NCBI RefSeq assembly: GCF_010993955.1
Contig: NZ_WIXL01000011.1
Coordinates: 1 to 64,000, forward strand
Origin: Oceanobacillus halotolerans
Lineage (GTDB): Bacteria; Bacillota; Bacilli; Bacillales; Amphibacillaceae
Direction: 5' to 3'
DNA: 64,000 bases
The notes under the pieces are model-generated. The model did no database searches. It was given only the letters and a program-made list of their open reading frames with translations, and had not been told where the DNA came from. This document shows positions 1 to 8,499 of this stretch, one piece after another. Every line of letters begins with the position of its first letter. Within the stretch, counting starts at the first letter, position 1. The translations under genes and the position numbers were made by a program.

Positions 1-60
1 TTGCATGTATTAGGCACGCCGCCAGCGTTCGTCCTGAGCCAAGATCAAACTCTCCATAGA
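1..60 (-). rRNA. 16S ribosomal RNA, 5' end only (partial)
   Basis: Read on the minus strand, positions 55 down to 1 carry the universally conserved start of bacterial 16S rRNA: GAGTTTGATC at 52-43, then CTGGCGGCGTGCCTAATACA further in. Alignment to the E. coli 5' end puts mature nucleotide 1 near position 60. The rest of the gene lies left of the window. Transcription comes from the promoters at 193-439. Confidence 0.95.
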
Positions 61-142
61 AAAAGTTTGTGTAAGATTGACACCAATCAATCCTACGAAA
101 TTCTTAGCTTTCATTCGTACTTGACATACTGGTTGTTTTGTT

Positions 143-158
143 CAGTTTTCAAGGAGCA
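143..158 (-). promoter_or_regulatory. boxA-like antitermination element of the rrn leader
   Basis: On the minus strand this reads TTGCTCCTTGAAAACT, close to the boxA core found in leaders of Bacillus rRNA operons. It lies between the last promoter and the 16S 5' end, the expected place for NusB/S10-dependent antitermination. Motif and position are seen; function is inferred. Confidence 0.6.
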
Positions 159-192
159 AAATTTAAAGTGCTGCTTTAGCGACAGCTTATTA

Positions 193-439
193 ATTATATC
201 ATATCAACTAATTCAAGTCAATATGTTTTTTGTGATCTTGTGTCACCTTTTTCAGAGCGACTAAGTTAGTATACCATCTACCGACATCATAGTCAATAGT
301 TTTTTTATTGCGCCTGCCTTTAGCGACAGGAATAAAATTATATCATCTGGTAATGATATTGTAAAGAGTTTCTATGAATTATTTTGTGGCTCGTTTGAGC
401 AACAATTAGTATAATACAATCATAGGTATAAAAAGTCAA
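193..439 (-). promoter_or_regulatory. Four tandem rRNA operon promoters
   Basis: Four sigma-A type promoters face the 16S gene. Minus-strand reading gives -35/-10 pairs at 439-434/416-411 (TTGACT, TATTAT), 365-360/342-337 (TTTACA, TATAAT), 296-291/273-268 (TTGACT, TATACT) and 221-216/198-193 (TTGACT, TATAAT). Every spacer is 17 bp and the -10 boxes are 69 to 75 bp apart. Similar short hairpins with the loop TCGCTAAA follow the second promoter (near 313-330) and the fourth (near 170-187), suggesting duplication of a promoter module. Confidence 0.85.
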
Positions 440-492
440 CACAGTATACACTGGTATATTTTGGACATATTATACCCATGATATATACGTAT

Positions 493-810
493 TTAACTAA
501 TTACTTCCCCTTTCCATTCCAACATACCGCCAGTCATGTTGGCTACTTTAAAGCCATGCTCATCCATATAAGTAGCCGCAGTCATACTTCTTCTACCAGA
601 TCTACACACAAATATATATTCCTTTTCTTTATCCAAATTAGTATTATAAGGGATCTTCTCTAATGGAATATGCTTTGCATTTTCAATCATTCCCTGTTCC
701 ACTTCATCTTTTTCCCGGACATCAATAATGACGATATCATCATTATTATTTTCGATAAGATTTTCAACTTCGTATGGCGTATACTCTTTAATATGCTCCA
801 AATCACTCAT
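493..810 (-). CDS. ytwF: Single-domain rhodanese-like protein YtwF
   Basis: This 105-residue protein is one complete rhodanese domain. The active-site loop is C69-R-S-G-R-R, with Cys69 the expected persulfide carrier. The conserved IIDVRE strand-turn is at residues 28-33 and a GGMLEWKG segment closes the fold. Such proteins move sulfane sulfur in the cytoplasm; the acceptor cannot be told from sequence. It lies between the rRNA operon and leuS, as ytwF lies near leuS in B. subtilis. The ATG at 810 follows a GGAAAGG with almost no gap, so translation may be modest. The family is clear, the exact substrate unknown. Confidence 0.88.
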   Translation of the reverse strand: MSDLEHIKEYTPYEVENLIENNNDDIVIIDVREKDEVEQGMIENAKHIPLEKIPYNTNLDKEKEYIFVCRSGRRSMTAATYMDEHGFKVANMTGGMLEWKGEVIS

Positions 811-919
811 CCTTTCCGTATATGTTCCTTAGTTATGTATATAATAACAAATTGTACGTATAACATAACACTATTTTACACAAAATATGCCTATCTTAAA
901 ACCAATGGGGCGATTTATT

Positions 920-1681
920 GTGAAACGTACGTTCAGTATTATTATATGTTCATTAATCTTCCTCATCCTAAATAATGGAAATAGTATTGCTGTAGAAGAA
1001 ACAGAAGATCAGGTATTAATTGAAAGTTACTATGAAGATATAACAGGAGATGGACAAAAGGACGAGATTCGATTAATGGGAGTTCCTTTTTCAGAGGAAA
1101 CCTCATATTTTCATTCGATATGGGTGGATATTTCAACACCAAATGATCGGGAATGGAAAATTTCCTATGAAGGTGGGTATGATCCATCTCTTCAGTTTAT
1201 TGATGTAAATCACGATAATATCAATGATATCATTTATCAAAGTGCAACAGGTGGAACTGGCGAATTATATCATTATAATGTGCATACATTAGCCAATGAT
1301 AAGGTATCGGTGATCGAATTACCAAAGCCAGCTTATATTAGCGGTAAATTTCAAGAAGATTTTAAAGCAAGTTTAACAATAACACCAGGAAAAGACCCGA
1401 TTATAGTTGACTTAAAAGACCGTGCAGATGATTATATACGCTTAGGCCTTTATAATACAGAAGGCGAATTACAAGAACAAAAAACATTAATGGTCGATCC
1501 AATTGCGTTTTTTGATCCTGTATTTATTAACAAAGAAAAAGGATATGGGCTAAAAAGTTACCAACAAATTAGCGGAGCTTATCATGCTGACCAACTCGGA
1601 ACAATAGAAACACTTTGGTATTTAGAAAAGGATAAATGGCGCAATGTAAAAACGGAATGGGTTCCTTCTGATATAGAATAA
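920..1681 (+). CDS. Secreted protein with FG-GAP/VCBS-like repeats, function unknown
   Basis: About 253 residues from the GTG at 920. I prefer this start because it gives a classic signal peptide (Lys-Arg, then a run of Ile/Leu/Phe) and has a GGGG 10 bases upstream; ATGs at 887 and 905 are in frame but lack a ribosome site. After the signal peptide come two acidic Asp-Gly/Asn repeats, ITGDGQKDE and DVNHDNINDII, resembling calcium-binding FG-GAP/VCBS motifs. No catalytic motif is visible. It stands alone between ytwF and a repeat-rich gap. An extracellular or wall-associated role is likely; nothing more specific can be supported. Confidence 0.65.
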   Translation: MKRTFSIIICSLIFLILNNGNSIAVEETEDQVLIESYYEDITGDGQKDEIRLMGVPFSEETSYFHSIWVDISTPNDREWKISYEGGYDPSLQFIDVNHDNINDIIYQSATGGTGELYHYNVHTLANDKVSVIELPKPAYISGKFQEDFKASLTITPGKDPIIVDLKDRADDYIRLGLYNTEGELQEQKTLMVDPIAFFDPVFINKEKGYGLKSYQQISGAYHADQLGTIETLWYLEKDKWRNVKTEWVPSDIE

Positions 1682-1720
1682 GCTTTCGTTATTTATTGGA
1701 ACCATCTTTACCAAACAAAA

Positions 1721-1856
1721 TACCCTATACGAGATTACAAAGCTTAACTCATTCGGCGGGGGGTTCCGACGATCAGGAGTGATAGTACTGGCGTTGCGAT
1801 TGACGTGAGTTCTTAATCAGCCTCCAAGTTAACACGTGACAAACCTCTATAGGGTA
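1721..1856 (+). terminator. Terminator-like hairpin interrupted by repeat A1
   Basis: TACCCTATA at 1721-1729 pairs with TATAGGGTA at 1848-1856, and the arm is followed by CATTTT. Between them sits the 102-bp element A1. Removing A1 and one flanking ACAAA leaves a compact stem with an extra GAG/CTC pair and a 9-base loop, a plausible terminator for the gene ending at 1681. Reconstruction is inference from the sequence. Confidence 0.6.
1737..1843 (+). repeat. Dispersed element family A, copy A1
   Basis: Starts ACAAAGCTTAACTCATTCGG and ends GTTAACACGTGACAAA. It shares both ends with A2 (2182-2344) and A3 (32972-33116) but has a shorter interior. The pentamer ACAAA occurs at both boundaries, where A2 has ATAAA on both sides, which suggests target duplication. 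Confidence 0.8.
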
Positions 1857-1904
1857 CATTTTAATTATTACCTCTTAACTCCAATTCCATAATGCGACTT
1901 AAAT

Positions 1905-2105
1905 CCATTACTACATCTTCCACTTATGGATCATTTTGTAATCTTAGTCTCTTGTTAGAAGTGAATTGTATACTAACGAGCAGCCTCGATTCACATCTGG
2001 TTACTCTTCATGCTCGTTTGTGTACTGACAAGCAATGAATCCCAAAACTTGTAGTGAACGTTCTTTACGTGCGAGAGTGCTCCAGCTCCAGCCCCACTAA
2101 TGAAA
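1905..2105 (-). repeat. Dispersed intergenic repeat family J, copy 1
   Basis: Minus-strand reading contains GGAGCTGGAGCAC, then TAAAGAACGTTCACT, then GTGAATCGAGGCTGCTCG. The same blocks appear in the same order on the plus strand at 16018-16210. Similarity is clear but imperfect. I see no coding capacity. Confidence 0.6.
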
Positions 2106-2181
2106 TTGACAAGTCTCCTTTGATTAGAGTTCAAATCATTTTTTTAATCGTCAGAGTTACTTCCGTTCATACGCATTATTT

Positions 2182-2344
2182 ATAAAGTTTAACTCATTCG
2201 GTGGGGGTTCGACTCGACAGGACCGCTAGTGCTGATGTTGCTATTGAGAAAGAAAGCTACGATAGCGATACATCGCACGAAGCAAAAGCTTTTTTCTAGA
2301 GGACGTGGCGTTCTTCGTCATCCTGCCAGTTAACACGTGATAAA
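2182..2344 (+). repeat. Dispersed element family A, copy A2
   Basis: A 163-bp copy bounded by ATAAA at 2182-2186 and 2340-2344. It begins GTTTAACTCATTCGGTGGGG and ends CCAGTTAACACGTG. The interior contains AAAGCTACGATAGCGATACA and GACGAAGC-like blocks shared with A3 and A4. The rest of the 1682-2591 gap, outside A1, the J repeat and A2, shows nothing I recognise. Confidence 0.8.
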
Positions 2345-2591
2345 TTTACCTCCAAGTCCCTTAATAATCATACTTTCAACCCCTGTATGAGAGTAACATA
2401 TTGTAACATTTTCTCTATCTATTATTATCATCTCCTATAAATCTATTTTCGATGATGGTCTATTTATTTCCTGAAGCAGATCAATTTTGGGTGAATACTT
2501 CTATGTTTTTTAAAAAATTGATTTGCATCATATAAAACCTTCATTAACTTCATCATAATGGAGTTGGATAGGTTAAAGGAGAGTGAGCGAT

Positions 2592-3011
2592 ATGAAAAAA
2601 GTCGTGTTTATATTCCTTATCGTGCTGTTTGTATTGACACCTCTAGCAATGCAAATTCCAACTGGCACTAAAAATCTAGCTGATACATTCGATATTAATC
2701 CTAAAAACATAACAAAGCTAACGTTAAATATACCTTATCAAAATAACTATAAAAGTACGACTGACAAAAAGAAAATTAATGCATTCATCCATTACTTTAA
2801 CCAGGTGACCTATGATAGATTACGAGGTGATGTAACTGCCTACATGCCCACCAAAGCAAGTATCATTTATGTTTATGGGAACGACAAATCAGATTTTATC
2901 GTCCCATATGAAAAAGAGGTGATGATAAGCCACAAAGTTTATAAGGTGGAAAATGGTGTAATCGAAAATGACTTTATAATCAAATTCTATAATTCACTTG
3001 ATAGAAAGTAA
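2592..3011 (+). CDS. Small exported or membrane-anchored protein, unknown
   Basis: A 139-residue protein read from the ATG at 2592, which sits about 10 bases after AAGGAGA; the upstream in-frame GTG at 2583 touches the ribosome site and is unlikely. Residues 2-20 are strongly hydrophobic after MKK, so it is either secreted or held by an N-terminal anchor. The remainder is Lys/Asn/Tyr-rich with alternating strands, compatible with a beta domain. I recognise no family. It is isolated between repeat-rich DNA and the leuS terminator, with no operon partner. Confidence 0.6.
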   Translation: MKKVVFIFLIVLFVLTPLAMQIPTGTKNLADTFDINPKNITKLTLNIPYQNNYKSTTDKKKINAFIHYFNQVTYDRLRGDVTAYMPTKASIIYVYGNDKSDFIVPYEKEVMISHKVYKVENGVIENDFIIKFYNSLDRK

Positions 3012-3167
3012 CCAGTCTATTAATTTTAGTGGGAGCTGTCCGATAAAATCCGAAGTCACCAATCAATTTCGATTGCTACTGTGTGTGCTTCTACAACAAC
3101 ACTAGAGAAATGAACAGCAATCCACTTTACAACAACCAAACGTCAAACTGATTTTTCTATATATTAA

Positions 3168-3218
3168 TAAAAACCCCTACAGAGTGTATCCATCATTTTA
3201 GATCCACTCTATAGGGGC
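3168..3218 (-). terminator. Rho-independent terminator of leuS
   Basis: CCCCTACAGAGTG at 3174-3186 pairs with CACTCTATAGGGG at 3206-3218. On the minus strand the stem is followed by TTTTTA, just past the leuS stop at 3250. Confidence 0.85.
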
Positions 3219-3249
3219 TATGAATTCAGATGTATTTTTTCCTGTAAGG

Positions 3250-5664
3250 CTAGTTCGCTACAATATTTACTAATTTCCCAGGAACAACAATTACTTTTCG
3301 TACGGTTTTTCCTTCTATTAATTCTTGGATTTTTTCATTAGCAAGTGCCTTTTCTTCCATTTCCTCTTTTGTTATATCTTTGGAAACATTCATCTTTGCT
3401 CGTACTTTACCCATAATTTGGATCACAACTTCCACTTCGTCTTCCACTAATTTAGATTCATCATACGTTGGCCATGCATCGTAACTGATCGTATTGGTAT
3501 GACCTAATTTCTCCCAAAGCTCCTCTGCAATATGAGGAGATACAGGGGAAAGTAGCTTCACAAAGCCTTCCACATATGCTTTTGGTATTACTTCTGCCTT
3601 GTACCCCTCGTTAATAAATACCATCATTTGCGAAATACCTGTATTAAAGTGAAGATTCTCAAAGTCCTCTGTTACTTTTTTAACCGTTTCATGATAAACC
3701 TTATTCAAGGCAGTGTCCTCTGTTGTGTCTACTATTTTATCGGATAAGGTTCCATCTTCTTGAACGAATAATCGCCATACCCGATCAAGGAAACGCCGCG
3801 CACCATCCAGACCATTCGTTGACCATGCTACTGCAGCATCTAACGGTCCCATAAACATTTCATACAGGCGCAACGTATCTGCACCATGTGATGCTACAAT
3901 TTCGTCTGGGTTAACGACATTTCCTTTCGATTTACTCATTTTTTCATTGCCTTCCCCCAAAATCATTCCCTGGTTAAATAACTTCTGGAATGGCTCTTTG
4001 GTTGGTACAACACCTATGTCATATAAAAACTTATGCCAAAAGCGAGCATAAAGCAAATGAAGTACCGCATGCTCAGCTCCACCAATATAAATATCAACTG
4101 GCAACCATTCTTTTAATGCCTCTGGATCGGCTAATTTTTCAGGATTATGGGGGTCAACAAAACGTAAGAAATACCAGCAGCTTCCAGCCCATTGTGGCAT
4201 CGTATTCGTTTCCCGACGACCTTTCATTCCTGTTTTTTCATCTACTACATTGACCCATTCACTATTCGCTAGTGGAGACTCTCCTGTACCTGATGGCTTA
4301 ATTTCGGTCATTTCTGGTAATTCCAATGGGAGCTCCTCTTCTGGAACTGCTGTCATTGAACCATCTTCCCAATGAATAATAGGAATTGGCTCCCCCCAGT
4401 AACGTTGTCTAGAAAATAGCCAGTCACGTAAACGATACGTTACTTTTTTCGTTCCTTTTCCTTCCGCTTCTAGCCATTCAATCATTTTCGTAATCGCTTC
4501 GTCTTTATATAAACCATTTAGAAAATCAGAGTTAACATGCTCGCCATCTTCAGTAAAGGCTTCTTTGGAAACGTCTCCTCCTTTGACTACTTCCAAAATT
4601 GGTAATTCAAATTTTGTTGCAAATTCATAATCTCGTTCATCATGTGCAGGTACAGCCATAATCGCACCAGTTCCATAGGTCATTAAAACATAATCGGCAA
4701 TCCATATCGGCATTTTCTCTTGGTTTGCTGGATTAATTGCATAAGCACCCGTAAATACACCTGTCTTATCTTTTGCTAAATCAGTACGTTCTAGCTCTGA
4801 TTTTTTCGTAACCTGATCTAAATAAGCTTCAACAGCTTCTTTTTGTTCACTAGTCACGATTTTTTCAACTAATGGATGTTCTGGAGCTAATACCGCATAG
4901 GTTGCACCGTACAATGTATCTGGTCTTGTTGTAAATGCAGTAAATTCCTCATCATATCCATCAATGGAAAACGTAATTTCTGCTCCTTCTGAACGGCCTA
5001 TCCAATTACGTTGCATATCTTTAATACTTTCTGGCCAATCTAATTCCTCTAAATCTTCCAACAATCGGTCAGCATATGCTGTTATCTTTAACATCCATTG
5101 TTTCATTGGCTTTCGTATGACTGGATGGCCACCACGTTCACTTTTCCCATCGATAACTTCTTCATTTGCTAAAACAGTTCCAAGTGCAGGACACCAGTTG
5201 ACTGGTACTTCATCAATATAGGCAAGCCCTTTTTCATAAAGCTTTGTAAAAATCCATTGTGTCCACTTATAGTAGTTCGGATCTGTTGTATTAATTTCAC
5301 GATCCCAATCATATGAAAAGCCAAGCTCTTGAATTTGACGTTTGAAGGTGGCGATATTTTTTTCCGTAAATGCAGCCGGACTATTTCCAGTATCTAATGC
5401 ATATTGTTCGGCAGGTAAACCGAATGCATCCCACCCCATTGGATGTAACACTTCATAGCCTTGCATCCGCTTCATTCGAGAAAAGATATCAGTTGCCGTA
5501 TACCCCTCAGGATGACCAACATGTAAACCAGCTCCAGATGGGTATGGAAACATATCTAATGCATACACCTTCTCTTTCTCCGAATAGGTATCTGCTTTAA
5601 ATGTCTTCTGCTCTAACCAATAGGTTTGCCACTTTTTTTCAATTTCTTGATGGTTAAAACTCAT
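3250..5664 (-). CDS. leuS: Leucyl-tRNA synthetase
   Basis: 804 residues, the usual length for Bacillus LeuRS. It charges tRNA-Leu with leucine in the cytoplasm. The class I HIGH signature reads HVGH at residues 48-51, after PYPSG. The KMSKS loop appears as EKMSKSKGN in the C-terminal third. Between them lies the inserted editing domain, including the [11 protein letters not shown] segment. The ATG at 5664 follows a strong AAGGAGG. Expression is controlled by the T-box leader at 5851-6110. It is flanked on the minus strand by a good terminator and appears monocistronic. Confidence 0.98.
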   Translation of the reverse strand: MSFNHQEIEKKWQTYWLEQKTFKADTYSEKEKVYALDMFPYPSGAGLHVGHPEGYTATDIFSRMKRMQGYEVLHPMGWDAFGLPAEQYALDTGNSPAAFTEKNIATFKRQIQELGFSYDWDREINTTDPNYYKWTQWIFTKLYEKGLAYIDEVPVNWCPALGTVLANEEVIDGKSERGGHPVIRKPMKQWMLKITAYADRLLEDLEELDWPESIKDMQRNWIGRSEGAEITFSIDGYDEEFTAFTTRPDTLYGATYAVLAPEHPLVEKIVTSEQKEAVEAYLDQVTKKSELERTDLAKDKTGVFTGAYAINPANQEKMPIWIADYVLMTYGTGAIMAVPAHDERDYEFATKFELPILEVVKGGDVSKEAFTEDGEHVNSDFLNGLYKDEAITKMIEWLEAEGKGTKKVTYRLRDWLFSRQRYWGEPIPIIHWEDGSMTAVPEEELPLELPEMTEIKPSGTGESPLANSEWVNVVDEKTGMKGRRETNTMPQWAGSCWYFLRFVDPHNPEKLADPEALKEWLPVDIYIGGAEHAVLHLLYARFWHKFLYDIGVVPTKEPFQKLFNQGMILGEGNEKMSKSKGNVVNPDEIVASHGADTLRLYEMFMGPLDAAVAWSTNGLDGARRFLDRVWRLFVQEDGTLSDKIVDTTEDTALNKVYHETVKKVTEDFENLHFNTGISQMMVFINEGYKAEVIPKAYVEGFVKLLSPVSPHIAEELWEKLGHTNTISYDAWPTYDESKLVEDEVEVVIQIMGKVRAKMNVSKDITKEEMEEKALANEKIQELIEGKTVRKVIVVPGKLVNIVAN

Positions 5665-5850
5665 TTCTATATCCTCCTTTTAATCTCTATGTAATCATTA
5701 TTATGGCGGTTCTAATGGTGCGTTGTAATTACTGGCAGGTAAGCTTTGAGGCCCCCTCAGTGTCTAGCACATCTAGCCCATATCATTACCAGTAAAACAA
5801 AACAGGTGAAAATCCCCCACACATTAACCTAAAGGAAAATTCATGCCTAC
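5665..5850 (-). other. Leader segment between T-box terminator and leuS start
   Basis: About 185 bases of untranslated leader lie downstream of the T-box terminator. They contain an inverted pair, TTACTGG at 5729-5735 and CCAGTAA at 5789-5795, enclosing GAGGCCCCCTC at 5748-5758, which is itself a palindrome. The ribosome site AAGGAGG lies next to the start codon. The insert resembles a small repeat or attenuator, but I could not match it elsewhere in the window. Confidence 0.4.
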
Positions 5851-6110
5851 TAAAAAAAGCTACTCATCCCACTAAAGGGACGAGAAGCTTGTATTTCCCG
5901 TGGTACCACCCAAATTAACGCAAAATTATTGCGCTCACTTGTATCCTTAACGCGGTTCTACGGCAAGAGCTACTCATGTTCACCCTTGCAACTTGAAGGG
6001 GAGTTCATAAATCATCAGGAACAGTTTGCACCAACCACTGTCTCTCTAAACCTGATTAATCTATTACTAGTCCTTCTCATTGTCGTTACCATATGTATAA
6101 TCGCATTGTA
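5851..6110 (-). promoter_or_regulatory. T-box riboswitch (tRNA-Leu sensing) upstream of leuS
   Basis: Minus-strand reading shows the T-box hallmark GGGTGGTACCACGGG near 5910-5896. The conserved Stem I segment GGTTGGTGCAAAC is near 6035. The specifier loop reads GAA-CTC, with the leucine codon CTC at 6003-6001. A terminator stem at about 5890-5857 followed by a T tract lies after the antiterminator. Uncharged tRNA-Leu should stabilise the antiterminator and allow leuS expression. Confidence 0.95.
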
Positions 6111-6368
6111 ATGATTGGTATTCGTTTTGTCAAGTACTTACCTAATTCTATTAGCTATAACTAAACAGGCCTTCTTCCAAAAAGGATCTATAAGAATTGG
6201 GGGATTATAGGAATCATTAGTAAACCGTTAACTCTCTGTTCACCTTTACAATCGTAAAAAGTCAGCAAAAAGTGGCATGTTTTTTTAAAAAAATTAGGTA
6301 AACTCGCCACTTCATCTATATTTTTTTCGATTAATAGGATAGAAAGAGGTGTTTTGAAAAGGGGTATA

Positions 6369-6438
6369 GGTCAACTCAGTTGACTTATTTGTTGACCTAT
6401 CTGTTGACCTATCTGTTGACCCATCCGTTGACTATAAG
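6369..6438 (+). repeat. Five-unit 12-bp tandem repeat upstream of ytqB
   Basis: Units of the form GTTGACCYATCT start at 6379, 6391, 6403, 6415 and 6427, an exact 12-bp period with a few substitutions. An inverted half-site GGTCAACTCA lies just before, at 6369-6378. Each unit carries a TTGAC core, so it could be a cluster of protein sites or of -35-like elements. The surrounding 6116-6540 gap holds nothing else I recognise. Confidence 0.8.
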
Positions 6439-6543
6439 AAAGAAAGAGAGAAAGAAGAAGAGGAGGTGGATATACAAATTCATTTTTGTAAATAACTCGT
6501 TCGTGCTAAAATGGCGATAATGAACCATAAGGGAGTTACGATG

Positions 6544-7113
6544 ATGTTAAAAAAAGTCATACACAATGCACATGACCTAATACAAGAAGCTGTTCAGGAA
6601 GGGGATACTGTCATTGATGCTACTTGTGGAAATGGACATGACACTTTATTTTTAAGTAATCTAGTTGGCGAAACTGGAAAAGTGCTCGCGTTTGATATTC
6701 AGGAACAAGCACTAACGAATACTGCCGAACGATTACAAGTTGCTAAGTGGATTAATACAACATTAATCCAGGATAGCCACGCTAATATGGATCATTATTT
6801 ATCCAATGACCTAAAAGGAAAAGTAGGTGCTGCTATTTTCAATTTAGGATACCTACCTAAAGGTGACAAGGCTATTATTACAAAAGGAAATACAACCATT
6901 AAAGCCATTCAGACACTTTTAGAATATCTAAAAATAAACGGACTAATTAACATTGTTATCTACTATGGTCATGAAGGTGGTCAAGAAGAAAAAGATGCAG
7001 TCTTAGAATTTGTAAAGAACTTAGACCAAAAACGGTTTAGCGTATTGCGATATGAATTTATTAACCAGCAAAATAATCCGCCATTTCTTATTGCTATTCA
7101 AAAAAGGCAATAA
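6544..7113 (+). CDS. ytqB: SAM-dependent tRNA methyltransferase YtqB (MnmM family)
   Basis: 189 residues from the ATG at 6544; a neighbouring ATG at 6541 is also possible, and GGGAG at 6531-6535 serves both. The class I Rossmann motif I reads DATCGNGHDT, followed by an acidic AFDIQ strand end and an NLGYLPKGDK segment in place of motif IV. YtqB of B. subtilis has been assigned to the final methylation of the wobble modification mnm5s2U34 in tRNA (MnmM); I infer the same role from family and gene order near leuS and ytpB. The length matches the roughly 194-residue family. Confidence 0.88.
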   Translation: MLKKVIHNAHDLIQEAVQEGDTVIDATCGNGHDTLFLSNLVGETGKVLAFDIQEQALTNTAERLQVAKWINTTLIQDSHANMDHYLSNDLKGKVGAAIFNLGYLPKGDKAIITKGNTTIKAIQTLLEYLKINGLINIVIYYGHEGGQEEKDAVLEFVKNLDQKRFSVLRYEFINQQNNPPFLIAIQKRQ

Positions 7114-7130
7114 TCTCAACTACATGGTTA

Positions 7131-7280
7131 CTGAATAGCTCGCTCTGTTACCTTTTGGCGATCATTACTGCTGTTTTGAGCACTGAGAAGGCCGATCTGT
7201 TACCTCCCAATCACTTCTACTACTTCTTCTTCGTCACTAAGAAGCTCGCTCTCTTTCTCCTTGGCGAGCTTCTAACCTCA
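7131..7280 (+). repeat. ~52-bp degenerate tandem repeat family C, copy 1
   Basis: Blocks with CTCTGTTACC near the start and CACTGAGAAG or CACTAAGAAG near the end recur about every 52 bp in the ytqB-ytpB gap. The same layout occurs at 22700-22900. It may contribute to termination between the convergent genes. Divergence is high. Confidence 0.55.
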
Positions 7281-7344
7281 TTTATGAACTGTTAACTGTA
7301 TAACACGTCCTTTTCACCACACAACCACACAAACATCCATCTAA

Positions 7345-8415
7345 TTATCGTTCCTTTTTCATTTTATGATATAACTTCGTGTTCCAATGAAAGAAACGAG
7401 CCTCTGGTCCACTAACCTTTAATAAAAATTGAGTCATTTCATTCCCACCATGTAGCTGTTTTACTTTTGGATCTGCTAAATATAACCCAACGAGTCCGTG
7501 GTGTATCATCTCGTGAAATCGTCTGTTTGGTAGACCTTTTACATGCTGATCAGCTTTTTCAATAAACCAAACTAAACGATACTTTAAGTCACCCTTATTT
7601 GCGTAGTAATGACAGAAATTTAGATCTCCTTCTTCCAAATCCTCATCCTGATCAATATAATAATCCAATAAAATATGTAACCCTTGCATATATGGGAAAT
7701 ACCCTTCATAAATAGATGCAACTAACTCACTTGACAGTTTGCCACCTAAAGCGTAGGACAAAATACAAAAAATACCTAGTGTGGAACCAGTAGCAGCGGA
7801 AAATTCATACCAAGTTAACGTAGGAGCTTCCTTTTTATACCCTTCATACCACGTCGTTAACCGCGGGATTCGTTCTTCTTTCTGCACATGTTTATATACC
7901 TGTAAATCTCCATAAAGTCCTTGGAGTTTTAATAAAATTGGTTGTATTTCCTGATAACTTGAAAGCTTCCTAATTGTTTTTTGACAGGTTCGAACAAGGT
8001 CAGCTAAATATTCCCCATCAATCTGATCCTGCCGAAATGCATAATAGTTTTTAATGGATGCATCTGGTGATAGTGCATCTGTCATGGCTTGATGTAATAA
8101 CCTGAAATCATCAGGATCCATTGATGTACTCCTGTCACATAAATTGTCTAAATAATCACTAATGGTTTGGTAAGCGACGATAAACCGAATTGCCACTTTC
8201 CATTGATATCCTGCTAATAAAGCATAGACTCCACCACCTTGGCAATGGAATCGTTTCGACTGAATACTTGTAAGTGCTTGTGTACGCAATTCTACGTTCG
8301 GAATTTGTTCAGCACGTTTTTCCCATTTTTGTAATTCCACATCCACCGCGGGAAAAATCTTACGGTAAATAGTTGCCATTAGTGTTGTAGGTGTTTTTGG
8401 TATGCGTATAGCCAA
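7345..8415 (-). CDS. ytpB: YtpB-type tetraprenyl-beta-curcumene synthase (DUF2600)
   Basis: 356 residues, the expected size. YtpB-family enzymes cyclise the C35 polyprenyl diphosphate made by HepST to tetraprenyl-beta-curcumene, the precursor of heptaprenyl sesquarterpenes in bacilli. The Asp-rich segment SDYLDNLCDR near residues 86-95 is the likely Mg-diphosphate site, and a second acidic stretch, YYIDQDEDLEEGD, lies in the C-terminal half. The start is an unusual TTG at 8415, placed 7 bases after GGAGG; no better in-frame start exists nearby. It diverges from ytoA across less than 90 bp. Confidence 0.9.
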   Translation of the reverse strand: MAIRIPKTPTTLMATIYRKIFPAVDVELQKWEKRAEQIPNVELRTQALTSIQSKRFHCQGGGVYALLAGYQWKVAIRFIVAYQTISDYLDNLCDRSTSMDPDDFRLLHQAMTDALSPDASIKNYYAFRQDQIDGEYLADLVRTCQKTIRKLSSYQEIQPILLKLQGLYGDLQVYKHVQKEERIPRLTTWYEGYKKEAPTLTWYEFSAATGSTLGIFCILSYALGGKLSSELVASIYEGYFPYMQGLHILLDYYIDQDEDLEEGDLNFCHYYANKGDLKYRLVWFIEKADQHVKGLPNRRFHEMIHHGLVGLYLADPKVKQLHGGNEMTQFLLKVSGPEARFFHWNTKLYHKMKKER

Positions 8416-8499
8416 CCCTCATCCTCCGTTCAAAACATTCCTAGTCTATTCATGATTTGTTATACTTATTATAGTACCAAAAAACAGAGGAGGATAGGA

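Noticed and set aside
1-264. Open frame on the plus strand across the left edge
   Set aside because: It is antisense to the 16S 5' end and its promoters; composition and position do not fit a gene.
670-975. Plus-strand open frame of 101 codons overlapping ytwF
   Set aside because: It runs antisense to the end of ytwF and into the next gene in another frame, with no ribosome site.
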